From assembly GCA_900553775.1 (NCBI GenBank), contig USEZ01000009.1, positions 1-28,584 on the forward strand: a stretch of 28,584 bases of DNA, read 5' to 3'. The notes beneath the pieces were generated by a model. That model made no database searches, was not told the origin of the DNA, and saw only the letters and a list, made by a program, of their open reading frames with translations. Below are positions 15,030 through 21,608 of this stretch, in pieces (the first letter of the stretch is position 1; each line of letters starts with the position of its first letter). A program made the translations under genes and the position numbers. This DNA comes from an uncultured Slackia sp. (GTDB lineage: Bacteria > Actinomycetota > Coriobacteriia > Coriobacteriales > Eggerthellaceae).

Positions 15030-15536
15030 CTATTCGGCCGGTTCGGCCGCGGCCGCATCCGCAGCCTGAGAGACCTCGGCCGCAGCAGGCTTCGAAATGC
15101 CGTGAAGGGGGGCGTTCATGGCAAGCTCGAGCTCGTTGTCGCGAGCGATCCTGCCGAGAATGCCGTTCACGAAGCGATGGGAATCGTCTTCGCCGCCGAA
15201 TTCCTTCGCGAGCTCGACCGCCTCGTTGATGGAAACGGACACGGGCACGTCGTCTACGTACTTGAGCTCGAACACGGCAAGACGCAGAATCGAACGGTCG
15301 ACCACGGGCATGCGGTCGATGGCCCAATTCTGAGAGCTCGCGCCGATGATGCGGTCGAGCTCGGATTTATGGGAGGACACCCCCATGATGAGCATGCGGG
15401 CATAATCGCCCATGCCCGCCTCGTCGGGGACCAGGCCCTCGTCGACCACCTGATCGGCCGGCTTGTTCAAAATCTCGCCCTGGTACAAAACCTGCAGCGC
15501 ACAACGGCGCGCCAAGGAGCGCTCGTGACGTTTCAT
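15030..15536 (-). CDS. nusB: Transcription antitermination factor NusB
   Basis: A 168-residue RNA-binding protein that pairs with NusE/S10 at boxA sites to support antitermination of rRNA transcripts. The all-helical NusB fold is visible: RSLARRCALQVLYQGEI at the N-terminus, the central helices ending in DRSILRLAVFELKYVDDVP and the family motif VSINEAVELAKEFG followed by RFVNGILGRIAR. The C-terminus has an extra Ala/Glu-rich tail of about 25 residues that is not part of the core fold. The start at 15536 is supported by AGGGA upstream. It lies 39 bases behind the asp23 gene in the same direction. Confidence 0.95.
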   Translation of the reverse strand: MKRHERSLARRCALQVLYQGEILNKPADQVVDEGLVPDEAGMGDYARMLIMGVSSHKSELDRIIGASSQNWAIDRMPVVDRSILRLAVFELKYVDDVPVSVSINEAVELAKEFGGEDDSHRFVNGILGRIARDNELELAMNAPLHGISKPAAAEVSQAADAAAAEPAE

Positions 15537-15575
15537 CTATTCCCTATCCTCGTTAGTGCTCGTGAGTGATGTGCG

Positions 15576-15926
15576 TTATGCCGTAAAACGAATGCCGTCG
15601 ACATACACGTCGACCGAAGACACCTTGAAGCCGACCTGGGTGACCACCGCATCGGCCACGGCCTGGCGCACGTCGGCGGCAACCGCCGGGATGGGCCTGC
15701 CGTAGCGCACGTCGATATGCACATCGATATCGATGCCTTCGGTCTCGTTCATGCTGACTTCGATGCCCTGGGCCGCCGCGTTGGACACGAAGCGCGAACG
15801 GATGCCCGAAAACGTCGAGGAGCCGACGCTTGCGACGCCTTCGACCTCTTTAGCGGCGATCGCCACGATGGTTTCCATGACGCCGGGAGCAAGCCCCAAG
15901 CCGTCGACATACAATTCTTCGCTCAT
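15576..15926 (-). CDS. Asp23/Gls24 family envelope stress protein
   Basis: A 116-residue protein of the Asp23 (alkaline shock protein 23) family, DUF322. The ATG at 15926 has AAAGGA five bases upstream. The frame upstream to 16175 is not a gene because it crosses the promoter. Conserved features are LGLAPGVMETIVAIAAKEVEGVASV, including the family Val-Glu-Gly-Val signature, the RSRFVSNAAAQGI middle and the closing VGFKVSSVDVYVDGI strand. It is a small cytoplasmic protein thought to act at the membrane with AmaP in Gram-positive bacteria. It opens the operon with nusB, xseB and dxs, a common order in Firmicutes and Actinobacteria. Confidence 0.92.
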   Translation of the reverse strand: MSEELYVDGLGLAPGVMETIVAIAAKEVEGVASVGSSTFSGIRSRFVSNAAAQGIEVSMNETEGIDIDVHIDVRYGRPIPAVAADVRQAVADAVVTQVGFKVSSVDVYVDGIRFTA

Positions 15927-15965
15927 GACGGTCCTTTCGGCTCGTTGTTGATCAAGCATCCGGTT

Positions 15966-15996
15966 ATTGTACTCCATTCGGCCAACACGCACGCAA
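15966..15996 (-). promoter_or_regulatory. Candidate promoter of the asp23-nusB-xseB-dxs operon
   Basis: On the minus strand a TACAAT -10 lies at 15966-15971 and TTGCGT at 15991-15996, with a 19-base spacer, about 40 bases upstream of the Asp23 start. The spacer is longer than ideal, so the match is suggestive only. Confidence 0.5.
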
Positions 15997-16225
15997 CCCT
16001 CCCGAGTTTCGATCGAAATACCGAAGTCGTCCATATGGGCCGGAAGCGAACGAGACACGCCGCGAAAACGTATCGGGCGGCACGGCGACGGAGAAACGTC
16101 GCGACGAGCGCAGCGGCCCCGCATGCTGGAGAAGCGGACCGGCAGGCAACGGCGCCGATGCGCCGATTCTTGCAAGGCGGTAGAATCGAGGCGACCGCTT
16201 CAAAACCGCGAACAAGGAGACAGCC

Positions 16226-16681
16226 ATGGTCGACGAAACCGCCGCCGCACCCGTCCGCCTCGACCGCGAAGCCCTGCGCGCCCATGCGCTCGAGCTTCAT
16301 GCGAGAAACTTCAATTGCGCCCAATGCGTCGCCTGCACGCTCGCGCCCTTCGTGCGCATAGATGCCGACACGGCATTTCGCGCGACCGAGGGGCTCGGCG
16401 GCGGCTTCGGCGGTTTCACCGAAACCTGCGGCGCCATCGCGGGCGGCGCCGTGGTGGCGGGCCTTGCGCGCAGCAACGGCTACCACGACCCCACGAGCAA
16501 GGCGGACACCTACGCGCTTTCGGCGCGCATCGTCGAGAAGTTCCGCGCGCGCGTGGGATCGACGCGCTGCAACGAGATAAAAGGAACCGAAGGAAACGCG
16601 CCGCTGCGTCCGTGCGACGAATGCATCGCGATCGGGCTCGACCTGGCCATCGACATGCTCGAAGCCCTGCCGCGCCGCTGA
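16226..16681 (+). CDS. C_GCAxxG_C_C family protein, probable redox role
   Basis: A 151-residue protein with a clear AAGGAGA site. It carries the C_GCAxxG_C_C pattern of small Cys-rich proteins whose chemistry is not settled but is thought redox-related. There are Cys at 31, 34 and 37 (FNCAQCVACTL), then the glycine-rich GLGGGFGGFTETCGAIAGG (about 56-74), then RCNEIKG (about 113-119) and LRPCDECI (about 126-133). All expected Cys are in place. It is a single-gene unit converging on the RidA gene and is ended by the strong bidirectional terminator at 16794-16824. No direct partner is visible nearby. Confidence 0.85.
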   Translation: MVDETAAAPVRLDREALRAHALELHARNFNCAQCVACTLAPFVRIDADTAFRATEGLGGGFGGFTETCGAIAGGAVVAGLARSNGYHDPTSKADTYALSARIVEKFRARVGSTRCNEIKGTEGNAPLRPCDECIAIGLDLAIDMLEALPRR

Positions 16682-16793
16682 GCGGGACGCGGAGGCGGCA
16701 AAACGCCGAGGCACGGCGCCGCGGCCGACGGATGCGCGAAAGGGACGCGGCCTTCGAGCGGGCCTTCCTCCTTCGAAGCGCAGCCCCGCAATG

Positions 16794-16824
16794 CAAAAGA
16801 CCCGAGGAAACCCTCGGGTCTTTT
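16794..16824. terminator. Bidirectional terminator between C_GCAxxG and RidA genes
   Basis: CAAAAGACCCGAGG pairs perfectly with CCTCGGGTCTTTTG around a short A-rich loop, with T-runs in both directions. It lies about 110 bases past the plus-strand gene and 46 past the RidA stop. Confidence 0.92.
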
Positions 16825-16870
16825 GCGCGCCAGGCGTATTATCCGACGAAAGCTCGTTGCGGGCGAAGCC

Positions 16871-18136
16871 CTACTTCACCGGCGGGGTACCCTCGAAGTT
16901 GCCGAAGATGGCGTCGATCATGACGGAGGCCTCGAAGGGCAGGTTTTTCACGCCCACGACGCGACGGGCGGGAGTTCCCTCGGGGAAGAACTCCTTGTAC
17001 GCCTCGTTCACGGCGTCCATATCGGCCAAATCTTTCACGTAGACGTTCACCTTGACGGCGTCTTCGATCACGTGGTCGACGCACTCGATGATGGCCTTGA
17101 TGTTGGCCAGGGCCTGAAGCGCCTCGGCCTTCACGCCGCCCTCGACCAGCTTGCCGGTCGCCGGGTCGATGCCGAACTGGGCGGAGATGTTGTTGTAGTG
17201 CGAGAAGGCCACGGTCTGCGTGGACAGGGCGCACTTCGGAGCGGCGTCGGTGTCGTTCGCCTCGAGGATCAATCCGTGACGGTCTTCGACGGCCTGCGGC
17301 GGGGTGCCGTCGCCGTGGGAAACCACGGCCTCGACCTGCACGAGCGCATGCAGCGGCAGGTCGGCGACCTCGACCACGGTGCGGGCCGGCATGTAGGCGA
17401 CGGCGCGCGCGATGGCGGAATCGGGGAAGAACGTGGTGTACACCTCGTTCACGGCGTCAAGGTCGGCCAAGTCGCGCAGGAACACAGTGATCTTCACGAT
17501 GTCGTCGAACGGAACGTCGACGCTGTTCAGGACGGCCTTGATGTTTTTCAGGCACTGCGCGGTCTGGGCCTTGATGCCGCCTTCGACGATCTGGCCGGTG
17601 GCGGGGTTGATCGGCAGCTGCGCGGAGATGTTGTTGTAGTGAGAGAAGGCCACGGTCTGAGAAGACATGACGTTCATCGGGGCCGCATGCGTGTTGTTGA
17701 CGTATTTCAGCAGATCGCCCGCCTGCGGCTCGCCCGGAATGGTGCCCTCGCCGTTGGTGACCAGCGCCTCGATCTGCACGAGCGCGCCGAAAGGCAGATT
17801 GTCCACAGCCACCACGGTGCGCGTGGGAGCATAGGTCGGGAAGAACATCTTCTGCACTTCGTCGACGTCGTCCATATCGCGGATATCCTTGACGAACACC
17901 GTCAGGCGCACCACGTCGTTAAGCACGTGGTCGATGCCCTCGACGATGGCCTCGAGGTTCGCGAAGGCCTGGGCGGCCTGCTCGAGCACGCCGCCTTCGA
18001 CGAGCTTGCCCGTCGCAGGGTCGATGCCCAGCTGCGCGGAGATGTTGTTGTAGTGCGAGAACGCCACGGTCTGAGAGCTCAACGGGCATTTCGGCGCGTC
18101 TTCGACATTGCGCGCCAATACGACATTGTCACCCAT
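16871..18136 (-). CDS. RidA-family protein with three tandem domains
   Basis: A 421-residue protein made of three RidA (YjgF/YER057c/UK114) domains, at about residues 15-135, 145-275 and 290-415. A single RidA is about 125-130 residues and forms a trimer, so this chain may make a covalent trimer. Each domain opens with the same block TVAFSHYNNISAQ and contains PATG-K/Q-(L/I)VEGG, and each keeps the Arg of the ligand pocket (TRTVV, ARTVV, ARRVV) and the LP-V-(I/V)-E/D-A strand. RidA proteins hydrolyse reactive enamines and imines from PLP enzymes. The ATG at 18136 has AAAGG upstream. The three blocks are nearly identical in DNA near 17181-17218, 17622-17660 and 18036-18074. Activity of each unit is unknown. 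Confidence 0.88.
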   Translation of the reverse strand: MGDNVVLARNVEDAPKCPLSSQTVAFSHYNNISAQLGIDPATGKLVEGGVLEQAAQAFANLEAIVEGIDHVLNDVVRLTVFVKDIRDMDDVDEVQKMFFPTYAPTRTVVAVDNLPFGALVQIEALVTNGEGTIPGEPQAGDLLKYVNNTHAAPMNVMSSQTVAFSHYNNISAQLPINPATGQIVEGGIKAQTAQCLKNIKAVLNSVDVPFDDIVKITVFLRDLADLDAVNEVYTTFFPDSAIARAVAYMPARTVVEVADLPLHALVQVEAVVSHGDGTPPQAVEDRHGLILEANDTDAAPKCALSTQTVAFSHYNNISAQFGIDPATGKLVEGGVKAEALQALANIKAIIECVDHVIEDAVKVNVYVKDLADMDAVNEAYKEFFPEGTPARRVVGVKNLPFEASVMIDAIFGNFEGTPPVK

Positions 18137-18585
18137 GGTTCTACCTTTCTTCCGACACCTATCGGTCATTACGTTCGCAGGCTAGTCTTCCCCTGTCCTG
18201 CCATGCAGTCGTTCTGCATGCAGCGCATTAGACGGTACGGGGGCATGCGATGTCAACACATTTCGGAAAACCGTTGCGAAACATACCGCGCGCCGTCCCG
18301 GGCGTACCGTTTGGGACACGATGAGAGATATGCCGAAAAACGAAAACGGGCGACGGGCGCGACGAGCCGGTCGGCATCGTCCGCGCGGGCGGCCCGTCGC
18401 AGACTGCGGCGCATGCGGCGGGACGCGGCGCGCAAGCGCGCCCGGCATGGCGAACCGGCCCTCGGGATCGGACGTACGCCGCCGTGCCTGGGCATGGCGG
18501 CGGTGCGGCGGTGCGGCGGTGCGGCGGTGCGGCGAAAGCGTGATACCATACAGCACAATTCGAAACCTGACGGGAAGGACGTCCC
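18137..18585. other. Divergent intergenic region of RidA and deformylase-like genes
   Basis: No gene is supported in these 449 bases. Codon use of the overlapping frames is not gene-like and no ribosome binding site was found. It contains the 8-bp tandem repeat at 18498-18534 and presumably promoters in both directions, of which none is clear. Confidence 0.5.
18498..18534. repeat. Tandem repeat, 8-bp unit CGGCGGTG, 4.6 copies
   Basis: Four perfect copies of CGGCGGTG plus CGGCG directly upstream of the deformylase-like gene, about 50 bases before its start. Such short GC repeats mutate by slippage and could change spacing in the promoter area. It may also be incidental. Confidence 0.9.
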
Positions 18586-19005
18586 ATGATCAAAGAACTC
18601 GTGAAAGACGACGCCGTTTTGTCGCAGCCGTGCGAAAAGGCCACCGTCGCCGACGCGCAGGTGGCGCAGGACCTGCTCGATACGCTGGCCGCCACCGAAG
18701 GCGCGGCGTGCTTGGCGGCGAACCAGATCGGCGAGACGAAGGCGATCGTCGCCTATCTCGACGAGCAGGACGAGCCGCACGTCATGTACAACCCCAAGCT
18801 TCTTTTGGGACTGGGCGCGTTCAAAGCCGTCGAGGGATGCCTGACGCGCGACGAGGAAACCGCCGTCACGCGCTTCGAGCGCGCCAAAATCTCGTACCAC
18901 GAAGCAGTGGACGGCGAGCTGGTGCTGCGCAAGCAAGACTTCCAGGGATGGACCGCGCAGATGCTGCAGCACATGATCGACCATTGCAAAGGCAAGCTAG
19001 TCTAG
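18586..19005 (+). CDS. Peptide-deformylase-like protein lacking catalytic Glu
   Basis: A 139-residue protein started at ATG 18586 with AAGGA six bases upstream. It has the three deformylase motifs in order. Motif 1 is GAACLAANQ (39-47, usually GxGLAAxQ). Motif 2 is EGCLT (83-87, usually EGCLS) and holds the metal Cys. Motif 3 is HMIDH (129-133), where the family has HExxH. The metal His residues and the Cys are kept, but the catalytic Glu is Met (CAC ATG ATC GAC CAT). It is also shorter than the main Def. A normal Def removes formyl groups from nascent proteins. This one may be inactive, bind metal only, or act differently. It is a stand-alone gene with its own terminator. Confidence 0.88.
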   Translation: MIKELVKDDAVLSQPCEKATVADAQVAQDLLDTLAATEGAACLAANQIGETKAIVAYLDEQDEPHVMYNPKLLLGLGAFKAVEGCLTRDEETAVTRFERAKISYHEAVDGELVLRKQDFQGWTAQMLQHMIDHCKGKLV

Positions 19006-19044
19006 AAGCGAACGGGCGGACGGCCCGCCGAAACGGCTTTTCCC

Positions 19045-19075
19045 AAAGGCGCACGGCTTCGGCCGGCGCCTTTTT
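19045..19075 (+). terminator. Rho-independent terminator of the deformylase-like gene
   Basis: AAAGGCGCACGGC pairs with GCCGGCGCCTTT around TTCG, with one bulged base, followed by a run of five T on the plus strand, 40 bases past the stop. Confidence 0.85.
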
Positions 19076-19288
19076 CGTCTCTTCGGCGCCGGAAAAACCG
19101 GACGTGGCGAACATGGGCGCCCTGTGCGGGCGGATGGCTAGGCCTCGCCGCATCCGCGAGACGAAACGCGCGGGCCGCATGAGACGATGCGCCCCGTATG
19201 AACGACGGCGGCCGGAGCACGGCGGACAACGTGGCCTGGGCGCGCCGCCGCGCACGAAGCCCCGCCGACACCGTTCGCGGCTTTTCGT

Positions 19289-19388
19289 GAAATTGAACCG
19301 AATTGTTCAAAAGTTCAATTTCCACTGTGCTAGACTGCACGAAATTGAACTTGCAGCGTCACGAAAATTGAACTTTTCCGAAGTTCAA
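19289..19388. promoter_or_regulatory. Array of GAAATTGAAC operators upstream of HTH-aminotransferase gene
   Basis: The motif GAAATTGAAC occurs at 19289-19298 and 19341-19350, its exact inverse GTTCAATTTC at 19313-19322, and GAAAATTGAAC at 19363-19373. Extra half sites GTTCAA are at 19305-19310 and 19383-19388. TTGAAC/GTTCAA pairs make a dyad at 19293-19310 with a 6-base centre. A -10-like TAGACT (19331-19336) lies inside the array, and the gene starts at 19416. The arrangement suits binding of the HTH protein to its own promoter (inference). Confidence 0.75.
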
Positions 19389-19415
19389 CCCGACAAAACC
19401 GTCCTAGGAGGCCCC

Positions 19416-21098
19416 ATGCCGTCCGAAACCTTCTCCGACAGGCTGAAAAGCGCCATGGCCGAAGCGGGCATGAAGCAGGCCGACGTAATCGATGCCGCGC
19501 GCAGACGCGGATCGAAGCTCGGCAAAAGCCAAGTCAGCCAGTATGTCGGCGGCAAGACGATTCCCCGCAAAGACGTGGCCGCCTTGATCGCGGCGATCCT
19601 CGACGTCGACGCCGCATGGCTCGTGCACGGCGCCGCGCATGCGACGGATAGCCCCGCCCCCCGTCGTGCGGCCGCGCGCAATGCCGAAAAAGCGCAGGAG
19701 AAAAACGGTGCGGATGCGCGCGGAGCGCTCGATTCCTCCCGCATGCCCGTCGTCGGCCGCGCCGCCGAATCCGACGCGGCGACCGCAGCCGCCGGCGCCT
19801 GCGACCCGCGAGCAAGCGCGCGGATAACGACCGCGACCGACCCGACGAAACCCCGCCCGTCTTTTCCAAGGAGCCCCCAGATGCGCGAATTCAAGAAATC
19901 ATCCAAGCTCGACAACGTGCTCTACGACGTACGAGGGCCGGTGGTCGACGAGGCCGCCCGCATGGAGCGCGAAGGCCAGCATATCCTCAAGCTCAACATC
20001 GGCAACCCTGCGCCGTTCGGATTCCGCACCCCCGACGAGGTGATCGCCGACATGCGCATGCAGCTTCCCGAATGCGAAGGCTATTCCGATTCGCGCGGCC
20101 TGTTTTCGGCACGCAAGGCGATCATGCAGTATGCCCAGATCAAGCATATCCCCGATGTGGACATGGATTCCATCTACACGGGCAACGGGGTCTCGGAGCT
20201 CATTCAGATGTGCATGCAGGCGCTGCTCGATGCGGGCGACGAGATTCTGATTCCCTCGCCCGATTATCCGCTGTGGACCGCATGCGCCACGCTCGCAGGC
20301 GGCACTCCCGTGCATTACCTGTGCGACGAGCAGGCCGACTGGTATCCCGATATCGCCGATATGGAAAGCAAGATCACGCCGCGCACCAAGGCGGTCGTCA
20401 TCATCAACCCCAACAATCCCACGGGAGCGGTCTATCCGCGCGAAGTGCTGCAAGAGATAGTCGAGGTGGCGCGCAGGCATCAGCTGATGATCTTCTCCGA
20501 TGAAATCTACGACCGTCTGGTCATGGACGGCGAAGAGCACGTGTCGATCGCCTCGCTCGCGCCCGATCTGTTCTGCGTGACGTTTTCGGGCCTGTCGAAG
20601 TCGCACATGATCGCGGGCTTTCGCGTGGGCTGGATGATCATGTCGGGCGAGAAGCGCTGCGCGCGCGACTTCATGCTGGGCATCAACATGCTCTCCAACA
20701 TGCGCCTGTGTTCGAACGTGCCCGCGCAATCCATCGTGCAGACGGCCCTCGGCGGGCATCAGAGCGTCAACGACTACATCGTGCCGGGCGGGCGCGTCTA
20801 CGAGCAGCGCGAGTTCGTCTACAACGCGCTCAAAGACATCGACGGCATCTCGGTGGTCAAGCCCAAGGCGGCGTTTTACATCTTCCCCAAGATAGACGTG
20901 AAGAAATTCAACATCACCGACGACGAACGGTTCGCACTCGACCTGCTGCACGAAAAGAAAATCCTCATCACGCGCGGGCAAGGCTTCAACTGGCACGAAC
21001 CCGACCACTTCCGCATCGTGTACCTGCCGCGCATCGAGGTGCTCGCAGAGGCCATGGACAAGCTGCAGGATTTCTTCGCGCATTACCGTCAGCGCTAG
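19416..21098 (+). CDS. XRE-HTH domain fused to AlaA-type aminotransferase
   Basis: A 560-residue protein read in one frame from ATG 19416 (AGGAGG, four bases upstream). Residues 1-75 are an XRE-type HTH: SDRLKSAMAEAGMKQADVID, then GKSQVSQYVGGKTIP and a closing helix ending WLVHG. Residues about 76-155 are a low-complexity Ala/Arg/Pro/Asp linker. From 156 (ATG 19881) the sequence is a complete class I aminotransferase close to E. coli AlaA (405 residues here too), which transfers the amino group between alanine and pyruvate/2-oxoglutarate. Landmarks are SSKLDNVLYDVRGPV, NPNNPTGAVY, SDEIYD and the PLP-Lys segment SGLSKSHMIAGFR. An internal AAGGAG lies seven bases before ATG 19881, so a separate short aminotransferase may also be made. 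The fusion differs from MocR/GabR, which use a GntR-type winged helix. Confidence 0.85.
   Translation: MPSETFSDRLKSAMAEAGMKQADVIDAARRRGSKLGKSQVSQYVGGKTIPRKDVAALIAAILDVDAAWLVHGAAHATDSPAPRRAAARNAEKAQEKNGADARGALDSSRMPVVGRAAESDAATAAAGACDPRASARITTATDPTKPRPSFPRSPQMREFKKSSKLDNVLYDVRGPVVDEAARMEREGQHILKLNIGNPAPFGFRTPDEVIADMRMQLPECEGYSDSRGLFSARKAIMQYAQIKHIPDVDMDSIYTGNGVSELIQMCMQALLDAGDEILIPSPDYPLWTACATLAGGTPVHYLCDEQADWYPDIADMESKITPRTKAVVIINPNNPTGAVYPREVLQEIVEVARRHQLMIFSDEIYDRLVMDGEEHVSIASLAPDLFCVTFSGLSKSHMIAGFRVGWMIMSGEKRCARDFMLGINMLSNMRLCSNVPAQSIVQTALGGHQSVNDYIVPGGRVYEQREFVYNALKDIDGISVVKPKAAFYIFPKIDVKKFNITDDERFALDLLHEKKILITRGQGFNWHEPDHFRIVYLPRIEVLAEAMDKLQDFFAHYRQR
19869..19881 (+). promoter_or_regulatory. 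Internal ribosome binding site before the aminotransferase domain
   Basis: AAGGAG sits seven bases before an in-frame ATG at 19881, inside the fusion gene. The ATG begins a 405-residue protein that matches AlaA from its first residues, suggesting a second translation start for the enzyme alone. Confidence 0.6.
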
Positions 21099-21234
21099 CC
21101 TCAGGAAAAGACCGTCGCGTTATGCCCGGCCGGAAAAGCGGCCCTTCGGCAGGCGAGGCCGACCGCCCCTCGCCAAACGCCCGAAGAAGGCGCGAAGCCG
21201 TGTCGAGACGAGCGAACGCACGGAAACGATAAGA

Positions 21235-21276
21235 AGCAGGGCCCGCTTTCCCATGCGACGGAAGGCGGGCCCTGCT
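21235..21276. terminator. Hairpin terminator between aminotransferase and small membrane gene
   Basis: A 17-base-pair stem (one G-U) runs from AGCAGGGCCCGC to GCGGGCCCTGCT around an 8-base loop. It lies between convergent genes. The T-run is weak on both strands (TTCTTATCGTTT on the minus side). Confidence 0.65.
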
Positions 21277-21365
21277 GCGTGCGCGGATATCCGCTCGCCC
21301 ATGCATGCGCTCGCGAAAAGACGGTAAGCCGCGGACAAAACGAAGGGACGGATCAGAATCGGGCG

Positions 21366-21596
21366 CTAATGAAATACCGGAATCATGAGCCACAGCGCGA
21401 AAAGCACCACGAATACGCATGCCGAGAAGCACACGACCGAGCCTACGCGATGCATCAGATGAGCATTGCCCTCGGCATCGAGTTCGCCCGCCGCCCAAAG
21501 GCGCAGGCCCGACGCATACAGCGACGCGATCAGGCCCGAGATTCCCACGGTCACGGCAAGCACGGTGACGAAATTCGCTATCTCATGCACGATCAT
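21366..21596 (-). CDS. Small two-helix membrane protein
   Basis: A 76-residue protein with two hydrophobic helices at about 5-30 (IANFVTVLAVTVGISGLIAS) and 48-73 (VCFSACVFVVLFALWLMI), joined by a polar loop with a His. The ATG at 21596 follows AGGAGG eight bases upstream. It begins 12 bases after the phosphate transporter stop and is almost certainly co-transcribed with it, so it may be an accessory subunit or an unrelated small membrane protein. No named family is recognised. Confidence 0.75.
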   Translation of the reverse strand: MIVHEIANFVTVLAVTVGISGLIASLYASGLRLWAAGELDAEGNAHLMHRVGSVVCFSACVFVVLFALWLMIPVFH

Positions 21597-21608
21597 GAGA
21601 AACACCTC

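Larger units (their letters stand above)
19006..19415. other. Intergenic region with terminator and operator array
   Basis: No gene is supported. The region holds the deformylase-like gene's terminator at 19045-19075, GC-rich sequence with no clear signal, and the operator array at 19289-19388 leading into the HTH-aminotransferase gene. Confidence 0.55.

Noticed and set aside
12461..15229. Long plus-strand frame of 922 codons
   Set aside because: It runs antisense to dxs, xseB and nusB. Its sequence is compositionally a shadow and has no domain.
18321..19415. Upstream extension of the HTH-aminotransferase frame
   Set aside because: The frame stays open but crosses the deformylase-like gene, its terminator and the operator array. 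A strong site fixes the start at 19416.
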